Shown: one piece after another, positions 32,999 through 43,831 of the stretch
How the letters are laid out: every line of letters begins with the position of its first letter
Position numbering within the stretch: position 1 is the first letter of the stretch
DNA from: Chamaelirium japonicum
Lineage: Eukaryota > Streptophyta > Magnoliopsida > Liliales > Melanthiaceae
DNA length: 64,000 bases
Assembly (NCBI GenBank): GCA_947650365.1
Contig: OX393550.1
Coordinates: 96,514,951 to 96,578,950, forward strand
Direction of reading: 5' to 3'
Notes under the pieces: generated by a model
The model's input: only the letters and a program-made list of their open reading frames with translations
Databases searched by the model: none
Told to the model about the DNA's origin: nothing
Translations under genes and position numbers: made by a program

Positions 32999-35900
32999 GG
33001 AGAGATCGAGGGAGATGGAGCGCCGACCCGCTCCTCGCCGGAGCCCCGGCGAGCACGCCGAGACACCCGCAGGTCAGCCACCCCCTCCTCCTCTCAACCC
33101 CTCCGCGACCCAACCTGCAACCCCGGCCCTTCATTCTCCCTTGCCGCGGCCCACACGGGCGGACACCGCCGCCGCACCGAACCCCTCCCCGGCGACCTCC
33201 GACCTCCGACCAAGCTCCATGCGAAACTCCCTCCGGCCGGCTCTTGGGCTCCGACGGCCGCTCCGGCCGCCTCCCACCGCGCCTCCTCCGTGGGGGTGGT
33301 GCGGGAGAGGCCGGCCGAGCGCTCGCCGGCGCTCCAGGCCGCCCCTCCCGTCGGCCGCCGGCGCACAGGAACCAGCCCTTCGGGCTGGTCTCGTGGAGAA
33401 GAAGGAGAGGGGGGGGGGGGTAGTTTTGTAATTCCAGGTTTTAATTAAACCCTGAACCCGACCCGACTTCCCACTGCAACCCGACCCGACTTCCCACTGC
33501 AACCCGACCCGACTGCACTGCAACCCGACCCGCTTAAGTGCACAGCAGACCCGGCCCAACAGTGAACCGGTCTGGTTCACCTGAACCAGACCCGTGAACC
33601 AGTGAATTTTGGTTCGACTGCCATTTCTCCGTCCGAACTCGGAATTGGACGAAACCAGCGCCATTTCGACCGGCTCGGAAAATACTACCTGTTGGCCATA
33701 ATTTATCTTAGTAATTATATTGTTTAATATCCTTTTTTATCCTTGGACCGAATCTTATCGCGGTACCGTGGTTTGACCGCCGTTTCATCGTTCGAACTCG
33801 GATTTGGACGAAACCAGCGGCATTGTGCTCAGAATATTGAGTCCCACCTATTAAACCTAGAAGATAACCCTAGAACCTCTTCTACCCTAGTGAACCAACC
33901 ATGCGACCGGTTTTACCGGTTCTACGTGGTTTGACCCGAAACGATCCGACCGAAGACAGATTCCAGCGAAACTGGAACCATCGGAAAGGGTTCTTCGAGC
34001 CCGATTCGATGAGTAGGTTTAGCTTCTGTTTACTTGTTTGACCTAGTATTGTTTAGGTTCGAGTTCTTCAATCGCACGGATTTGCGTGCTGTCGACTCAA
34101 TGTTGGTCCCCTATCGAGGGTGCCCGACTATCCTTGGCATAGAACCCTCATCGTAGATTCTTTTGTTTTAATCGATAGAGTTGTGATGCGGAGCTGTGGT
34201 TATTATCAAACCTTGATCGTGGTGATTCAGCGGAGACGGATCAAGGCAGCTAGCAGGAGTCATGTGTAATCGACAGCCAGGTGACATCTACTACCCTTGC
34301 GTGGTCTTTAATAGTGGGAAATGAGAATGACTAAGGGTAGGTGTCCATGACACTGCATGCGGGCCCCGCCGGGCATCGTCGCATGTGGTCAAGTGGACCC
34401 CGCCTTGCATGCGGAGTCGCGAGTCCGGCGACGCATGCTTAAAATATTAATAGAATAATAATAATGATTGCTTTTGATTGTATGCATGGACACCGTAATT
34501 AGGATTCCCTTAAATTAATCATTAAATTGAATAACTAATAATTATCGGGACCCACCCTCCTGAGAGGAGTATGGCAACCCTCGCACACGGGTCACTGGGA
34601 TGAGTGTTTTACTTTACTGATTTATTATGTTGCATTGGTTGCGAGAGGAGTACGGAACCAGGGGTAAATTGTTGAAAATGGTTAAACATTAATAGACTTT
34701 TTATTGCTTCATTGTATATGTTGAAAGATGTTATATGTGAATCTACCTGGTTAAAGGGTAGGGACCCCGTGCGCGTAAGGGCCGTGAACCACCCTGCGCG
34801 TACAGCTGAAGTTAAGTAGGTTAGGGGTCACGGGCAATGGTTGTGGTAAAGCCAATAGGAGGTGCCCTCGAGTAGGGATTGGCCTAGCAACCCCGTCCCG
34901 GGGAGTTGAAGTCCCCATAGTAAAGCAAGTTGGGCGGTAAAGCTCCACCGTGAAAGACGGAAAACCCCTTATGATCATCTGGGTGACTAGTGCATGGTGT
35001 TGGTGGATGCACGGCGAGAGAGTTGGCCCTCTATATCGAAATAAAAGGCCCTATAGTAATGCCCGACCGGGGGCAGGATGAACAAAATATCCGGGGTTCA
35101 CATTTTGTTAGAGTGTGTGTTTAATCTATATATGAATTTAGAATTGTATGAATGTTCGCATGATGACCTTGTAACTTTAGATGAACGTCTTATTTAATTT
35201 GCTGTAGAACATTGAATATAATGGACTTTATGTTAGATAACCTAGTGACAGTAGGAATTGCATGTGAATATAGACTACTGATAGGTTTAGATTTCATTAT
35301 GCAAACTTTGATTTTACTAGAACTGATAGATCTTATCTTAATTTATTAAGATTAGTTGTCTCATATTATTAAAGACTATTAGGATGTCACTAGCCATTAA
35401 TTTGGCTAATCTCCCAATTTCCTATTGGGGGCTACTCTTTCCCACGAGTAGGCTCAGTTGCAGGTTCGGAGGCTCAGGAGTAGCAGTAGGAGCCCAGAGG
35501 CGGAGTTAGAGTTGCAGTGTTACCTTTCGGCTTAGTATGTCAATCTTGTAGTCTTTTCTCTTCAGACATTGTAATTGTTTTGGAATAAGTGTTTTTATCG
35601 GTTAGTTAGTATTCTATGGTTGTAGTTGCAATGGTTCCAGCTGAATTCTTTTGGGTAGGCCTCTCCTCAAGGCCCCAAGCCTAAGATAGAAAGATGAAAA
35701 TATAAATGCACATAAATGACTAAATTGATTAACCCTGTAGATCGGAACCCTAGACTGGTGCACCTGAGTGTTAGGGAGTGGTCGAGACTACTTGGCTAGC
35801 CGTCGGAGGCTTGAGCCTCGTGCTCCCTCAGATAGACTCCTGTCAGTATGTAGTGGCACCGATAGGTCACACATACTGCGAGGATATGACTTTTGAAGGT

Positions 35901-36622
35901 CGAGCCGGACTAGATAATGTCTTCTCTCTATTGACATTTCTCTTTCTTTGCTTTTTAATGAAAATGTTTTCGATAAATCAAATTTAAAAGATTTCCCTCT
36001 TGTTTCTCCCTCCTCCTTGTTTTTCATATTAGAGAGCGTAGAAGAAGCCCTGTGAGAACCCAAATTGGTGTAATCAATTGACCAGACCCAAAATCCCATC
36101 CTTTTCTCACCTCACACCCCAGGGATCGGTCTTCAGATTTCTGGGGCGTGACAGATCTCAAGCTCGAGGAAGAAGCGAAAAGGGCCTAAATCCTTCATCT
36201 GGAACTTGCGTCACAGGTGTTGCTGAAAAGAGGTGATGGCAGTGGAGTCATCACCTGTGATGATCATGTCATCAACATACAATAAGAGTATTGCCCGGCC
36301 CTGAAGAGAGGACCGCACAAACAACGAGTGGTCCTGCGAGCTCTTAACAAAGCCGAGCTCTGTGACAGCTCGGCGGAAGCACTCAAACCAAGCACGAGAG
36401 GCCTGCTTGAGTCCGTACATGGCTCGACGAAGACGATAGACTTGTTGAGGGGGAGTGTGCAAACCAGGAGGCGGGCTGCATGTAGACGACCTCGAAAAGA
36501 TCACCGTGAAGAAAAGCATTCTTCACGTCATTTGAAGAAGAGGCCAACGACGAACTGTGGCAACTGCTAACGGGCCGCCTTAAGCGGCAAAACACAATCG
36601 GGGACCGCCTTCGGCGACAACA

Positions 36623-37130
<508 letters not shown>

Positions 37131-39968
37131 TCAGTCCAGTTGATATAAGCAAAATCCTGGCTTGTCCCCAGCATGCAATGTGGCCACCAATAGCTTTGTC
37201 AGTCCATCTAACATCATATGGATCTCTCTGGACTCAGGATGGGAACCATCCCGCGCATAGAATTCATGAACCACACCATTCACCTCGATTGAGCTACAAC
37301 CAGGAGTCTTCTCGATCCCCTTGCGCTTCATCATACCCCTCACCCTCCCAACACCATCCCACTTCGAAGCCGTAGCATAAACATTAGACAGCAGCACATA
37401 CGCACCCGAGTGAGTCGGATCCACTTCCAGGATCCGAGACGTCACATACTCCGCTAGTTCAACATCTCCATGAAGCTTGCAAGCACCAAGCAGTGCTCCC
37501 CAAATAGCATCCCCATTTGAGGAAAATCTTATATCATCAATGAAATCCTTGGCCTCTCTCAATAGGCCACGACGGCCAAAGAGGTCCACCATGCAGCTAT
37601 AGTGCTCAACTGTAGGAGAAATGCCGTATATTTGAGTCATTACACTGAAATGATGCTTCCCTTCGTCTACTAAGCCTGCATGACTACAAGCACTCAAAAC
37701 ACCAATAAATGTAATGGCATCGGGTCGGACACCATAGCCTACCATCTGCTTGAAGAGATCTAGGGCAAGCTTGCTATGGCCATGCATTGCGAGTCCTCCG
37801 ATCATGGTACTCCATGTAGTTGGATCTTTTGCGGAAACGCCATTGAACACTTCAAGCGATAGCTCTATGCATCCACATTTAGCATACATATCTATGAGTG
37901 AACAACTCAAGTAGGCATCCATTACAATGTCATTCCTCTCTATGTAAGCATGAATCCATTTCCCTAATTCAAAGGCCCCTACCCTTGCACATGCAGATAG
38001 TATGCTAACCAGAGTTAGACAGTTGGGTCTCACTTTCATCCTCTGCATGTCTTCGAATATCTCCAATGCTTCACTGAAATAGTTGCATTGTGCCAATGAA
38101 GTAATCAAGGCATTCCATGAGGCTATATCCTTGCATGGCATCTGTTTAAAGATTTCTAGGGCAACTTCCTTTTCTCCACATTTGACATAACCCTCCATCA
38201 TTAAAGTCCAAGAGATCTCGTTTCTAACCACCATTTTCTTGAACAATAACTCGGCCGAGTCCATGTTACCGCACTTCGAATAGAGGCCAAGAATAGAGTG
38301 AAGCAAATCAAGAGTCATCCTGATTCCAACCTTATAGATGTACCCATGAATCACTTCGCCAGTGTGCAGAACCCCCAATCTCGCACAAGCTGATAGAACG
38401 CTAACAGCAGTCGCCTTGTCGATTTTCACATCAAGATCCTGAGGAAGTCAAAGTAATAAGATATTGCAGTTGTGAAAAACAGTGTTGCCGGCTTGATGAT
38501 CTGACCCAGTTTCCTTAAAAGAAATTTTGGATGAACAATATTTGGGTAATCTTTCCCGCCTTTTCGTAACAATGGATAAATACTTAATTAGCGCAAGATT
38601 GCCCAAATAACAACTGTTTTTCAGTCAGCTTTGTTGTAAAGAAGAAGAAAAGCTAATAGCACAAGTGACTAAAACTTGAAGAACAAGATTCCATACCTGC
38701 ATATCTTTATAAAGCAAAATCGCCTCCTCAAAGCATTGATTGAGAACATATCCAGCAATCATTGCATTCCAAGCTACAACGTTCCGGGTGGGCATATTAT
38801 CAAATAGCTCGCGAGCTAGCCCGAGAAGTCCAACTCCGGAATACCCACTGACTAATGTGGTCCATGACACCACATCATGATCAGACATCTGATCAAATAA
38901 CGTCCGGGCTTCCTCCATCTTTCCAAATTTAGCATACATATTGATCAATGCATTCCCAAGATCCAGACCCAATGAAAATCCACCATCCACAATGTATCGA
39001 TGGACTAACATTGCAGAGTCCAAATCTCCTGACCTAGTACACGCAGTGACCACCCTCATCAATGTGACCGAATTGGGCACCAAGGAAGCCTCCCTGACCA
39101 TTGCCAGAAACAAGTGTATCACGTTTTGCCACAAGCTCAGCCCAGAATAACCTGCGATGACGCAGTTCCACGAAACAACGTTCCTTTCGGACATTCTATC
39201 AAACATGAGCTGCCCACCGGAGGACCGCCCGCATCCAAAGTACATCTGGATCAAGGCGTTCTGCACATAGGGATCTGCCACAGCTCCGCACTTAATTGCG
39301 CAACAATGGATCTGAGTCCCCTCAGAAAATGCGACAATCTTTGCGCACGCCTTGAGAACCGGAGGAAAGGCGTGGGGGTTGAGGAGAAGTGGGTCTTCTT
39401 CGATCAACCTTACAAGGAGTAGAATGGACTGCTCGGGCGTGGGCCCAAGGCAGAAGCCATGGATCAATGTGTTCCACAGGATCGGATTACGGTCCGGCAG
39501 GGAGAAGAACAGGCGAAGGGCGTAGCGGAGGTCGCCGTCCTTGGACCGAGCGCAGAAAGCAAGGAGCTTGGTGAGGCAGTGAGGGTCATGGATGGCGCTG
39601 GATTTGAGGAGCAGGGCGTGGACTTGGAGGAGTTCTGGCATGGTGGATGATTCATGGAGGAGGGCTAGGAGCGAGAGTGTGGTGGTGGCCGTGCTGCCTA
39701 GATCCTCCGAAGCAGAGGAGTCTGCCACGGCGGCGTAGGTGGCGGCGCCGCCGGACCTGTAGAGGGGAATTTAAGCGAGACGGATTAGGCCAGAAGGAGG
39801 GCAATCAATGCCATCTGGTGTCTCAATGAACTAGTACCTGAGGTTAGCGCGTGCCGGGATCAGGGGATGAGGATTGATTGGGAGCTTCGTACCGTTGGGG
39901 GAGATTCCGGCAGGGACCCTCACGGTCGGCGGTGACTGTGTGGGCGCCGGAGTGTTTAGAGAGGCCAT
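37131..39968 (-). CDS. Pentatricopeptide repeat protein, PLS class, E subgroup
   Basis: Organelle RNA-binding protein; E-type PLS members usually serve C-to-U RNA editing in plastids or mitochondria. Modelled as three exons on the minus strand: 39838-39968, 38697-39756 and 37131-38438. All borders are GT/AG and phases fit, giving 832 aa. The short first exon begins MASLNTPAPTQSPP and supplies the only good ATG, because exon 2 has an in-frame stop just upstream. PPR-like repeats fill about residues 85-770 (for example NALINMYAKFGKMEEARTLF, VVSWTTLVSGYSGVG, VVAWNAMIAGYV, YSCMVDLFGRRGLLREAKD). The E/E+ region follows from about residue 777 (GCSSIEVNGVVHEFYARDGS); the protein ends without a DYW deaminase, so editing would need a DYW partner in trans. 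An N-terminal targeting role for residues 1-60 is inferred. The target RNA is unknown. Confidence 0.92.
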
Positions 39969-40078
39969 ACTCCGGCGACTGAGCTTTCTCTCTCCCTAAT
40001 TTGAAAGGCATTGCCCGGGACTGGGAGCGCGAAGGGTTGTGAGAAAGCCACGTGTCCGGATATTAATGACTAGCAAAA

Positions 40079-40595
40079 GTAGCGGGGGTTCTGCAACTCG
40101 GGTCGGGTTGGTTCGGGTTTGCGCTAACCCAGAACCGAACCGAACTGGTTCGGTTCTACCATATTGAAATCAAACCAACCCAATCGACACTAAGATCCGG
40201 CCACTTTGGGTCGGCTCTTAGGTTGATAGTTGGTCTAAAAAAATATTGGCTATCAGCTACGAAATAGCAAACTGGAGGTCCAGATTGGGCTTTAGACTGT
40301 AGCCACCTCTTGAGTTCTCTTGGTAGTTGGTTTAGCGTTAGTATACAGCTAACGTTTACTCATATAGTTCAAAAGTTCAAACCCGTAACACATATATGTG
40401 GATGAATATATACGGGTTCATTTCTCGAGTTGGGTCGGTTTACTCGAGCCTAACCCGGAACTGATCTATATTTACTCAGGTACATAAAACTTAGAACCGA
40501 ACCAACTCATTTAGTCAAAATGCCCGAACCAATCCGATCCGTTTAGGCCAAGTTGGGTCGGCTCTGGGTTTTACCCGATCCAAGTTGCATCCCTA
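40079..40595. mobile_element. GGGTCGG-rich hAT-like element with internal interruption
   Basis: The left edge (CTGCAACTCGGGTCGGGTT) and the reverse complement of the right edge (TAGGGATGCAACTTGGATCGG) are related. The interior between about 40228 and 40395 is AT-rich and unrelated, possibly another insertion. It lies about 110 bp upstream of the PPR start. Target duplication not resolved. Confidence 0.5.
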
Positions 40596-40705
40596 TTTAG
40601 GAGGAGTTGCAACTCATTTGTTTTGTCCAAACCCATGCACCAAACATCATTAATTTTTGGGATGAGGTCTAACTCACCATTTTTTTTTTTCGGTTAACTT
40701 ATCCC

Positions 40706-41155
40706 TAGGGCTGGCGATTTCGGACCCGACACGGCAGACCCGACACGAAGTTAGCGGGTTTGGGTCAGGGCTAAACGGGTTCAGGTCGTAAACGGGTCGA
40801 CACGATAGACCCGTTTAATAAACGGGTCGGGTCCGGGTTTAGGGTCTGGACACGGTAGACCCGTTTAGTATTCAACGGGTCGGGTCTACCTGCAATCCGA
40901 TACTATAATATATAATACCAGCGGGTCTTTCGGGTTAGGTCGGGTCGAGTCGGATTGGGTCGGATCGGGTCAACTGAATAGTCTCGGGCGATAAACGGAT
41001 CTTACCGGGTCTACCCGTTTATTAGCGGGTCGGGTACGGGTTTAGGATCTAGACACGATTAGTTAAACGGGTCGGGTCCGGGTCTGGGGGTTTTGGACAC
41101 GAATCTAACTAGACACGACACGAACCCGACACGACCCGACCCATTGCCACCCCTA
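40706..41155. mobile_element. hAT-type MITE with CTTATCCC target duplication
   Basis: 450 bp from TAGGGCTGGCGATTT to CATTGCCACCCCTA, flanked by the exact 8-bp duplication CTTATCCC (40698-40705 and 41156-41163). The interior is dense in GGGTC and GACCC words and in AACGGGTC and GACCCGTTTA modules. No coding capacity. It is the same family as 47818-48296. Confidence 0.85.
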
Positions 41156-41163
41156 CTTATCCC

Positions 41164-42029
41164 AAAAAGCTGTATATACAAACATATGCAATTGCAACTT
41201 CTTTGCTCATCACCGGCAGCAACCATCCGCCGTCACCCACCACTAACCGACCACCACCCCATCAGCCACCACCTGCCGTCCGCCCTGTCGGCAACCTACC
41301 CTCCGGCGGGCTTCTCCAACTCGGCCCGAAAGTTGATGGCCTGACTCGGCCCTGCTTGGTCAGTGGCTTAACCCGGGTCGACCCAAGGACCCTATGGCAG
41401 GCCTCGGATTGCTAGTCATGCCCAGATTCGGCCCAGCTTGGCTCCATTGTGGATTCGATGGGCTATCTCGAGTTAGGGTCCGAAATTCACTATATCCACT
41501 TGTTGTGAACATGGATTCAAAACTTGTAGAAGCCATTTTATAATTTTATTATCTATAGGCTCTCGACAAATTTCAAACTGTCTGATCCGACCAAAACCCT
41601 AGCATGGTCTTATGAGCACAGTGACAAGCTTGATCAGGACCTCCCTTCCCTAGCCTGAGTTGACCAGTTTAGTCTCAGCCCAGGCGCATGGCAAACAAGG
41701 GAAAATTGTATTCACCAAAAATGATATACACACCGTTTCCGTTTGATCATTGTTTTTCATTTTTGTGTAAGGTATGACCAGCATACCCTCCATTCCCCAG
41801 CACACCCCATCCTTCCCCTTCCATACCCTATCCTCTCTAGATCTGAACCTTCATTACCTATCACCGCATCACCTGCATGTCAGTCACCGGCATACCCCTG
41901 ACCCCCGACAACTCCACTGTCCACTTCCGGCACCACTACCTCTCCTCCACCTCTTTCCTCCCATCCCCTCCTCCTACCCCACCATCGGAGCCCCCACAAA
42001 CTCTTCTCGTCATCGGAGCCATCGTTGCC
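41164..42029. other. Repeat-like intergenic sequence, no gene
   Basis: C-rich low-complexity sequence with CCACCACC and CTTCCCC words; ORFs at 41203-41415 and 41774-42178 have no domain. Nothing else recognised. Confidence 0.4.
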
Positions 42030-42375
42030 TCCTTTTCCCCTTCCCCCTTTTTCTTCTCCTTCTAATTTTCTTTCACCGGAGACCGGAGCCACTATTGCCT
42101 CCGCTTTCCCTTCATATCGCCAACATGTCCAGTATTTCAATGCCGAACCTGTTTAGTACAGAACTACCGAAATGCTGAGCGATATTCGATAGTTAAATAC
42201 TTTATATTATTCGGCAATACGTTCGCTAGTTCAGCACCGAATGGGCTTGATACTGAACTACCAAACATGTTCGGCGATGGGGGAAGGGAAGGGGAGGCAA
42301 CGACGACTTTGGTGATAGAAAAAAGAGGAGGAGGAGGAGAAGTGGGGAAATCGAAGGGGAGGTGCTGGTATCGGA
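42030..42375. repeat. Foldback (imperfect long inverted repeat)
   Basis: The left arm, about 42040-42165 (TTCACCGGAGACC, TTGCCTCCGCTTTCCC, TATCGCC, CCGAACCTG), pairs with the reverse complement of about 42240-42350 (TATCACCAAAGTC, TTGCCTCCCCTTCCC, CATCGCC, CCGAACATG). The loop is AT-rich. No ORF. Confidence 0.6.
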
Positions 42376-42435
42376 TGTAACATCCGCCCCAAACACACAA
42401 GATATTGTCCGTTTTGCCTGTGCCCGCACAAGAAT
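42376..42435 (-). repeat. Cassandra LTR 3' end fragment
   Basis: Read on the minus strand it ends CTTGTGTGTTTGGGGCGGATGTTACA, the 3' terminus of the neighbouring LTRs. It is broken at 42435 where LTR a begins in the opposite orientation. Confidence 0.7.
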
Positions 42436-42787
42436 AGTGATGACCAAGATCCAATAGGCCAATAGCCAAAAGTCAAGACTCCTGAGGCTGTGATGCCAAG
42501 ATGGATGAGGTGAGGTGAGGTGAGGTGAGGTGATGTGAGGTGTGCAAGGCCACTAGTTAGCCCCGCATTACCTAGAGAGAAGGAGATTCTGAGCTACTTA
42601 TATAATTTTCCCTCCCAAATATAGAAGACACGTTTTAAAACCGTGCGTCGCTACGAATTTCGTAAGAACTCCTTAATTAAGCATGCTCGGGCGAGAGTAG
42701 TACTAGGATAAGTGACTATCCTGGGAAGTTCTTGTGCGGGCACTGGCAAAGCGGACAATATCTTGTGTGTTGGGACTGAATGTTACA
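42436..42787 (+). repeat. Cassandra TRIM LTR a (with 5S rRNA-derived segment)
   Basis: Starts near GTGATGACCAAGATCC and ends GAATGTTACA. Bases 42641-42743 are a 5S rRNA-like sequence (TTAAGCATGCTCGGGCGAGA, GTAGTACTAGGAT, CCTGGGAAGTT), the hallmark of Cassandra LTRs. A (GAGGT)n tract lies at 42505-42541. It is followed by AAATGGAT, the first bases of the AAATGGTATCAGAGCC PBS. Confidence 0.88.
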
Positions 42788-42795
42788 AAATGGAT

Positions 42796-43119
42796 TGTGA
42801 CGACCAAGATCTAATAGGCCAATAACCAAGACTCATGAGGCTGTCATGCCAAGATTGATGAGGTGAGGTATACAAGGCCACGAGTTAGCCCCACATTGCT
42901 TGAAGAGAAGGAGATCCTGGGCTACTTATATAATTTCCCCTCCCAAACATAGAAGACGCGTTTTAAAACCGTGCATCGCTACGGATTTCGTAAGAACTCC
43001 GGAGTTAAGCGTGCTCGGGCGAGAGTAGTACTAAGATGGGTGACCACCCTGAGAAGTTCTCATGTGGGCACACGGGTAAAGCGGATAATATCTTGTATGT
43101 TTGGGGTGTGGATGTTACA
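42796..43119 (+). repeat. Cassandra TRIM LTR b
   Basis: 324 bp from TGTGACGACCAAGATC to GGATGTTACA, in direct orientation after LTR a with only 8 bp between. 5S-like segment at 42969-43073 (GAACTCCGGAGTTAAGCGTG, GGGCGAGAGTAGTACTA). The internal region of a TRIM is missing between a and b. Confidence 0.88.
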
Positions 43120-43742
43120 AGAACTTCTCAGGAGGTCACCCATCCTAGTACTACTCTCGCCCGAGCACGCTTAACTACGGAGTTCTTACGAAATTCATAA
43201 CGACGTATGGTTTTAAAATACGCCTTCTATATTTGGTAGGGAAAATTATATAAGTAGCTTATGATCTTCTTTTATTCAGGCAATGTGGGGTTAACTCATA
43301 ACCTTGTACACCTCAACTCACCTTATTCATCTTGGCATCACAGCCTCAGGAGTTTTAGCTCTTGGTCGTCACAATCCACCTTCCTTAAGGGCTACACGTC
43401 CACGTATAGGGTTAGACCCCCCCCATTGCGAGGAGAACTGGCTCTGATACCATTTTGTAACATCTGCCCCCCAAACACACAAGATATTGTCCGTTTTGTC
43501 CGTGCCCACACGAGAACTTCCTAGGAGGTCACCTATCCTAGTACTACTCTCGTCCGAGCATGCTTAACTACGGAGTTCTTACAAAATTCTTAGCGGCGCT
43601 CGGTTTTAAAACGTGTCTTCTATGTTTGGGAGGGGAAATTATATAAGTAGCTCATGATCTCTTTCTCTCCAAACGATGTGAGGCTAAATCATGACCTTAT
43701 ACATCTCACCTTACTTTATCCATCTTGGCATTACAGCCTTAG
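43120..43742 (-). mobile_element. Near-complete Cassandra TRIM, minus strand
   Basis: On the minus strand: 5' LTR d (43456-43742, 5' end lost), spacer TTT/AAA, PBS TGGTATCAGAGCC (43440-43452), a short internal region, polypurine tract AAGGAAGGTGGAT (43374-43386) and 3' LTR c (43120-43373; starts TGTGACGACCAAGAGC and lacks its 3' end). Both LTRs carry 5S-like segments (43120-43210 and 43505-43603). Layout and length match Cassandra, a non-coding TRIM that depends on other elements for its enzymes. Confidence 0.88.
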
Positions 43743-43831
43743 AAGGCTAAATCATGATCTCTTTCTCTCTCTATTCTACAGTATTTACGTGATAGCTTAG
43801 CAAGTGACAACTCAACGCTTCACAACGTGCC

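Larger units (their letters stand above)
31986..36153. mobile_element. 4.17-kb solo LTR, Ty3/gypsy type
   Basis: Starts TGTAACACC and ends GGCGTGACA, with the 5-bp duplication GATCT on both sides (31981-31985 and 36154-36158). The start is not repeated inside and no pol domain is present, so it is best read as one long LTR left by recombination between two. Long LTRs with TGTAACACC ends are typical of Tekay/Del-like chromoviruses. It contains a TATA box (CTATAAATA at 32822-32830), a GA-rich tract (32831-33000) and a GC-rich leader-like region (33000-33420). Orientation is not fixed: the ends favour plus. ORFs inside have no domains. Confidence 0.75.
30976..36622 (-). mobile_element. Ty1/copia relic split by a solo LTR
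   Basis: Minus-strand copia. RT pieces lie at 36159-36622 (NDVKNAFLHGDLFE, LRRAMYGLKQASRAWFECFRR, LYVDDMIITG, MKDLGPFRFFL) and RT/RNase H pieces at 31180-31980 (FLSQQKYIADIL, RPNIANAVN, PTTRR, with the degraded terminal region near 31250). The two halves are collinear once the insertion at 31986-36153 is removed. A polypurine-like TTTGAGGGGGCT and an LTR-like GGGATATTGTAC start lie at about 31130-31165 on the minus strand; the LTR end near 30976 is approximate. It is truncated at 36622 by a GA microsatellite. Confidence 0.75.

Noticed and set aside
32848-33664. Several Arg/Pro/Ser-rich ORFs of 90-190 codons on both strands
   Set aside because: They come from the GA-rich and GC-rich composition inside the solo LTR and overlap each other in all frames; no domain.
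39464-39655. Separate short ORFs around 39.4-39.8 kb
   Set aside because: They are alternate frames of the PPR exon 2.
42641-43603. 5S rRNA genes
   Set aside because: The segments lie within Cassandra LTRs with TG...CA ends, PBS and polypurine tract, and differ from plant 5S at the 5' part; not genuine rRNA genes.
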